22,966 nucleotides of DNA from positions 1 through 22,966 of IMG/VR virus record IMGVR_UViG_3300037336_000048; one strand, written 5' to 3'. Numbering within the stretch: position 1 is the first letter of the stretch; each line of letters opens with the position of its first letter. Under the pieces are notes generated by a model. It saw only the letters and a list, made by a program, of their open reading frames with translations, did no database searches and was not told where the DNA came from. Shown here piece by piece: positions 22,585 through 22,966 of this stretch. The stretch comes from a virus. The position numbers and the translations under genes are program-made.

Positions 22585-22766
22585 GTGTTCTTCTCCTTTG
22601 GGGGTACGGGGGTCTGCGGCTTCATAGCGTCTGCATACCCACGCTCATACTCTTTGCGTAGCAGTTCTTCGGGCTCCCACGGTAAGGGCGTACCCGCGTG
22701 TTTGTATGCTTCGGCACGCCACATGGACGCGCTCAGTTTGTATCGTTCGCAGTCGTTGCAAGTCAT
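22581..22766 (-). CDS. Small protein with CxxC motif, 61 aa
   Basis: The ATG at 22766 has AGGAG at good spacing (CAGGAGAAAGAA) and sits in an ATGA overlap with the gene before; its own stop is in an ATGA overlap with the membrane-peptide gene. Near the N-terminus is TCNDCERYK, a CxxC pair with only two cysteines, followed by a helix (SASMWRAEAYKHAG). The middle contains PWEPEELLRKEYERGYADAM, probably helical and charged; the end is Pro/Lys-rich. The family is not recognised. Good ribosome site and coupling argue for a real early gene. Confidence 0.65.
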   Translation of the reverse strand: MTCNDCERYKLSASMWRAEAYKHAGTPLPWEPEELLRKEYERGYADAMKPQTPVPPKEKNT

Positions 22767-22966
22767 TTCTTTCTCCTGTGATATTTATAAAAAACATGAA
22801 ACCCAATTACTTCAGTCATTTCCAACCTGCCCGCCCACTTGGGGTAAACAGCTATTGTGTGGTAATGCGTTGACTTTCTCGTGTTGTCCTTCAATCGCCC
22901 CGCCATTGCCTTGGCCACTACTCGTTGCACCTTCTGTGTGTACGCCACCAGCCTTGGGTTTCTAGC
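22763..22966 (-). CDS. Small basic protein, start uncertain, possibly cut by the right edge
   Basis: The frame runs without a stop to the right edge. A GTG at 22948 gives a 61-aa product and has AAGG a short distance upstream, but the gene may begin outside the window. The sequence is strongly basic (QKVQRVVAKAMAGRLKDNTR and a KYHRRKK end) with several Tyr and His, so nucleic-acid binding is possible. No family is recognised. Its stop overlaps the next start (ATGA, 22763-22766). Confidence 0.5.
   Translation of the reverse strand, partial: ARNPRLVAYTQKVQRVVAKAMAGRLKDNTRKSTHYHTIAVYPKWAGRLEMTEVIGFHVFYKYHRRKK

Noticed and set aside
1-22966. tRNA genes, insertion sequences, attachment sites
   Set aside because: None recognised by eye on either strand; no transposase or integrase motif in any frame.

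Overview
The window looks like part of the genome of a tailed double-stranded DNA phage, most likely podovirus-like and infecting a Gram-negative, probably aquatic, bacterium. The reasons are the gene content (a P22 gp10-like stabilisation protein, a T7-type set of ejection proteins, and a phage family A DNA polymerase with an AEP primase-helicase), dense packing with ATGA/TAATG overlaps, and structural proteins with the glycine-rich 'GGIxxxAxGG' motifs I know from uncultured aquatic phages. Host assignment is inference. No integrase, terminase, portal, capsid, endolysin, tRNA or CRISPR array is visible. The layout is two convergent blocks that meet tail-to-tail near 12,060.

Left block, plus strand, 1 to 12,065 (virion and ejection genes): the C-terminus of a stabilisation/tail-hub protein cut by the left edge, a 116-aa minor structural protein, a 551-aa glycine-rich virion protein, a 134-aa GNAT-like protein in the place T7 uses for internal virion protein gp13, a 903-aa glutamine/alanine-rich virion protein, and a 2101-aa giant ejection-type protein with a zinc-metallopeptidase motif and a C-terminal region resembling polyvalent-protein domain LPD38.

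Right block, minus strand, 22,966 down to 12,058 (replication), in order of transcription: a run of five tiny overlapping early genes, including an unlisted 30-aa membrane peptide; a DUF3310 protein; a VRR-NUC nuclease; family A DNA polymerase; a RecB/Cas4-like Fe-S nuclease; a small HNH protein; an SNF2-type helicase; a coiled-coil protein; an SSB-like protein with an acidic tail; a small HTH regulator; a 948-aa AEP primase plus DUF927-type helicase; and a 92-aa conserved phage protein starting at TTG. Together they would supply priming, unwinding, ssDNA coating, synthesis and nucleolytic processing.

The most notable non-gene signal is RNA structure at the junctions inside the minus-strand block. 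There is a predicted H-type pseudoknot just upstream of the VRR-NUC/polymerase genes (21,730-21,763). A terminator with a UUCG loop lies just before the SNF2 gene (18,456-18,489). A clear sigma70-type promoter is followed, from its predicted first base, by a three-way-junction leader (16,774-16,883). A perfect 11-bp terminator hairpin lies 20 nt before the primase (15,150-15,184). I read this as stepwise regulation of one long replication transcript; that is inference from folds drawn by hand.
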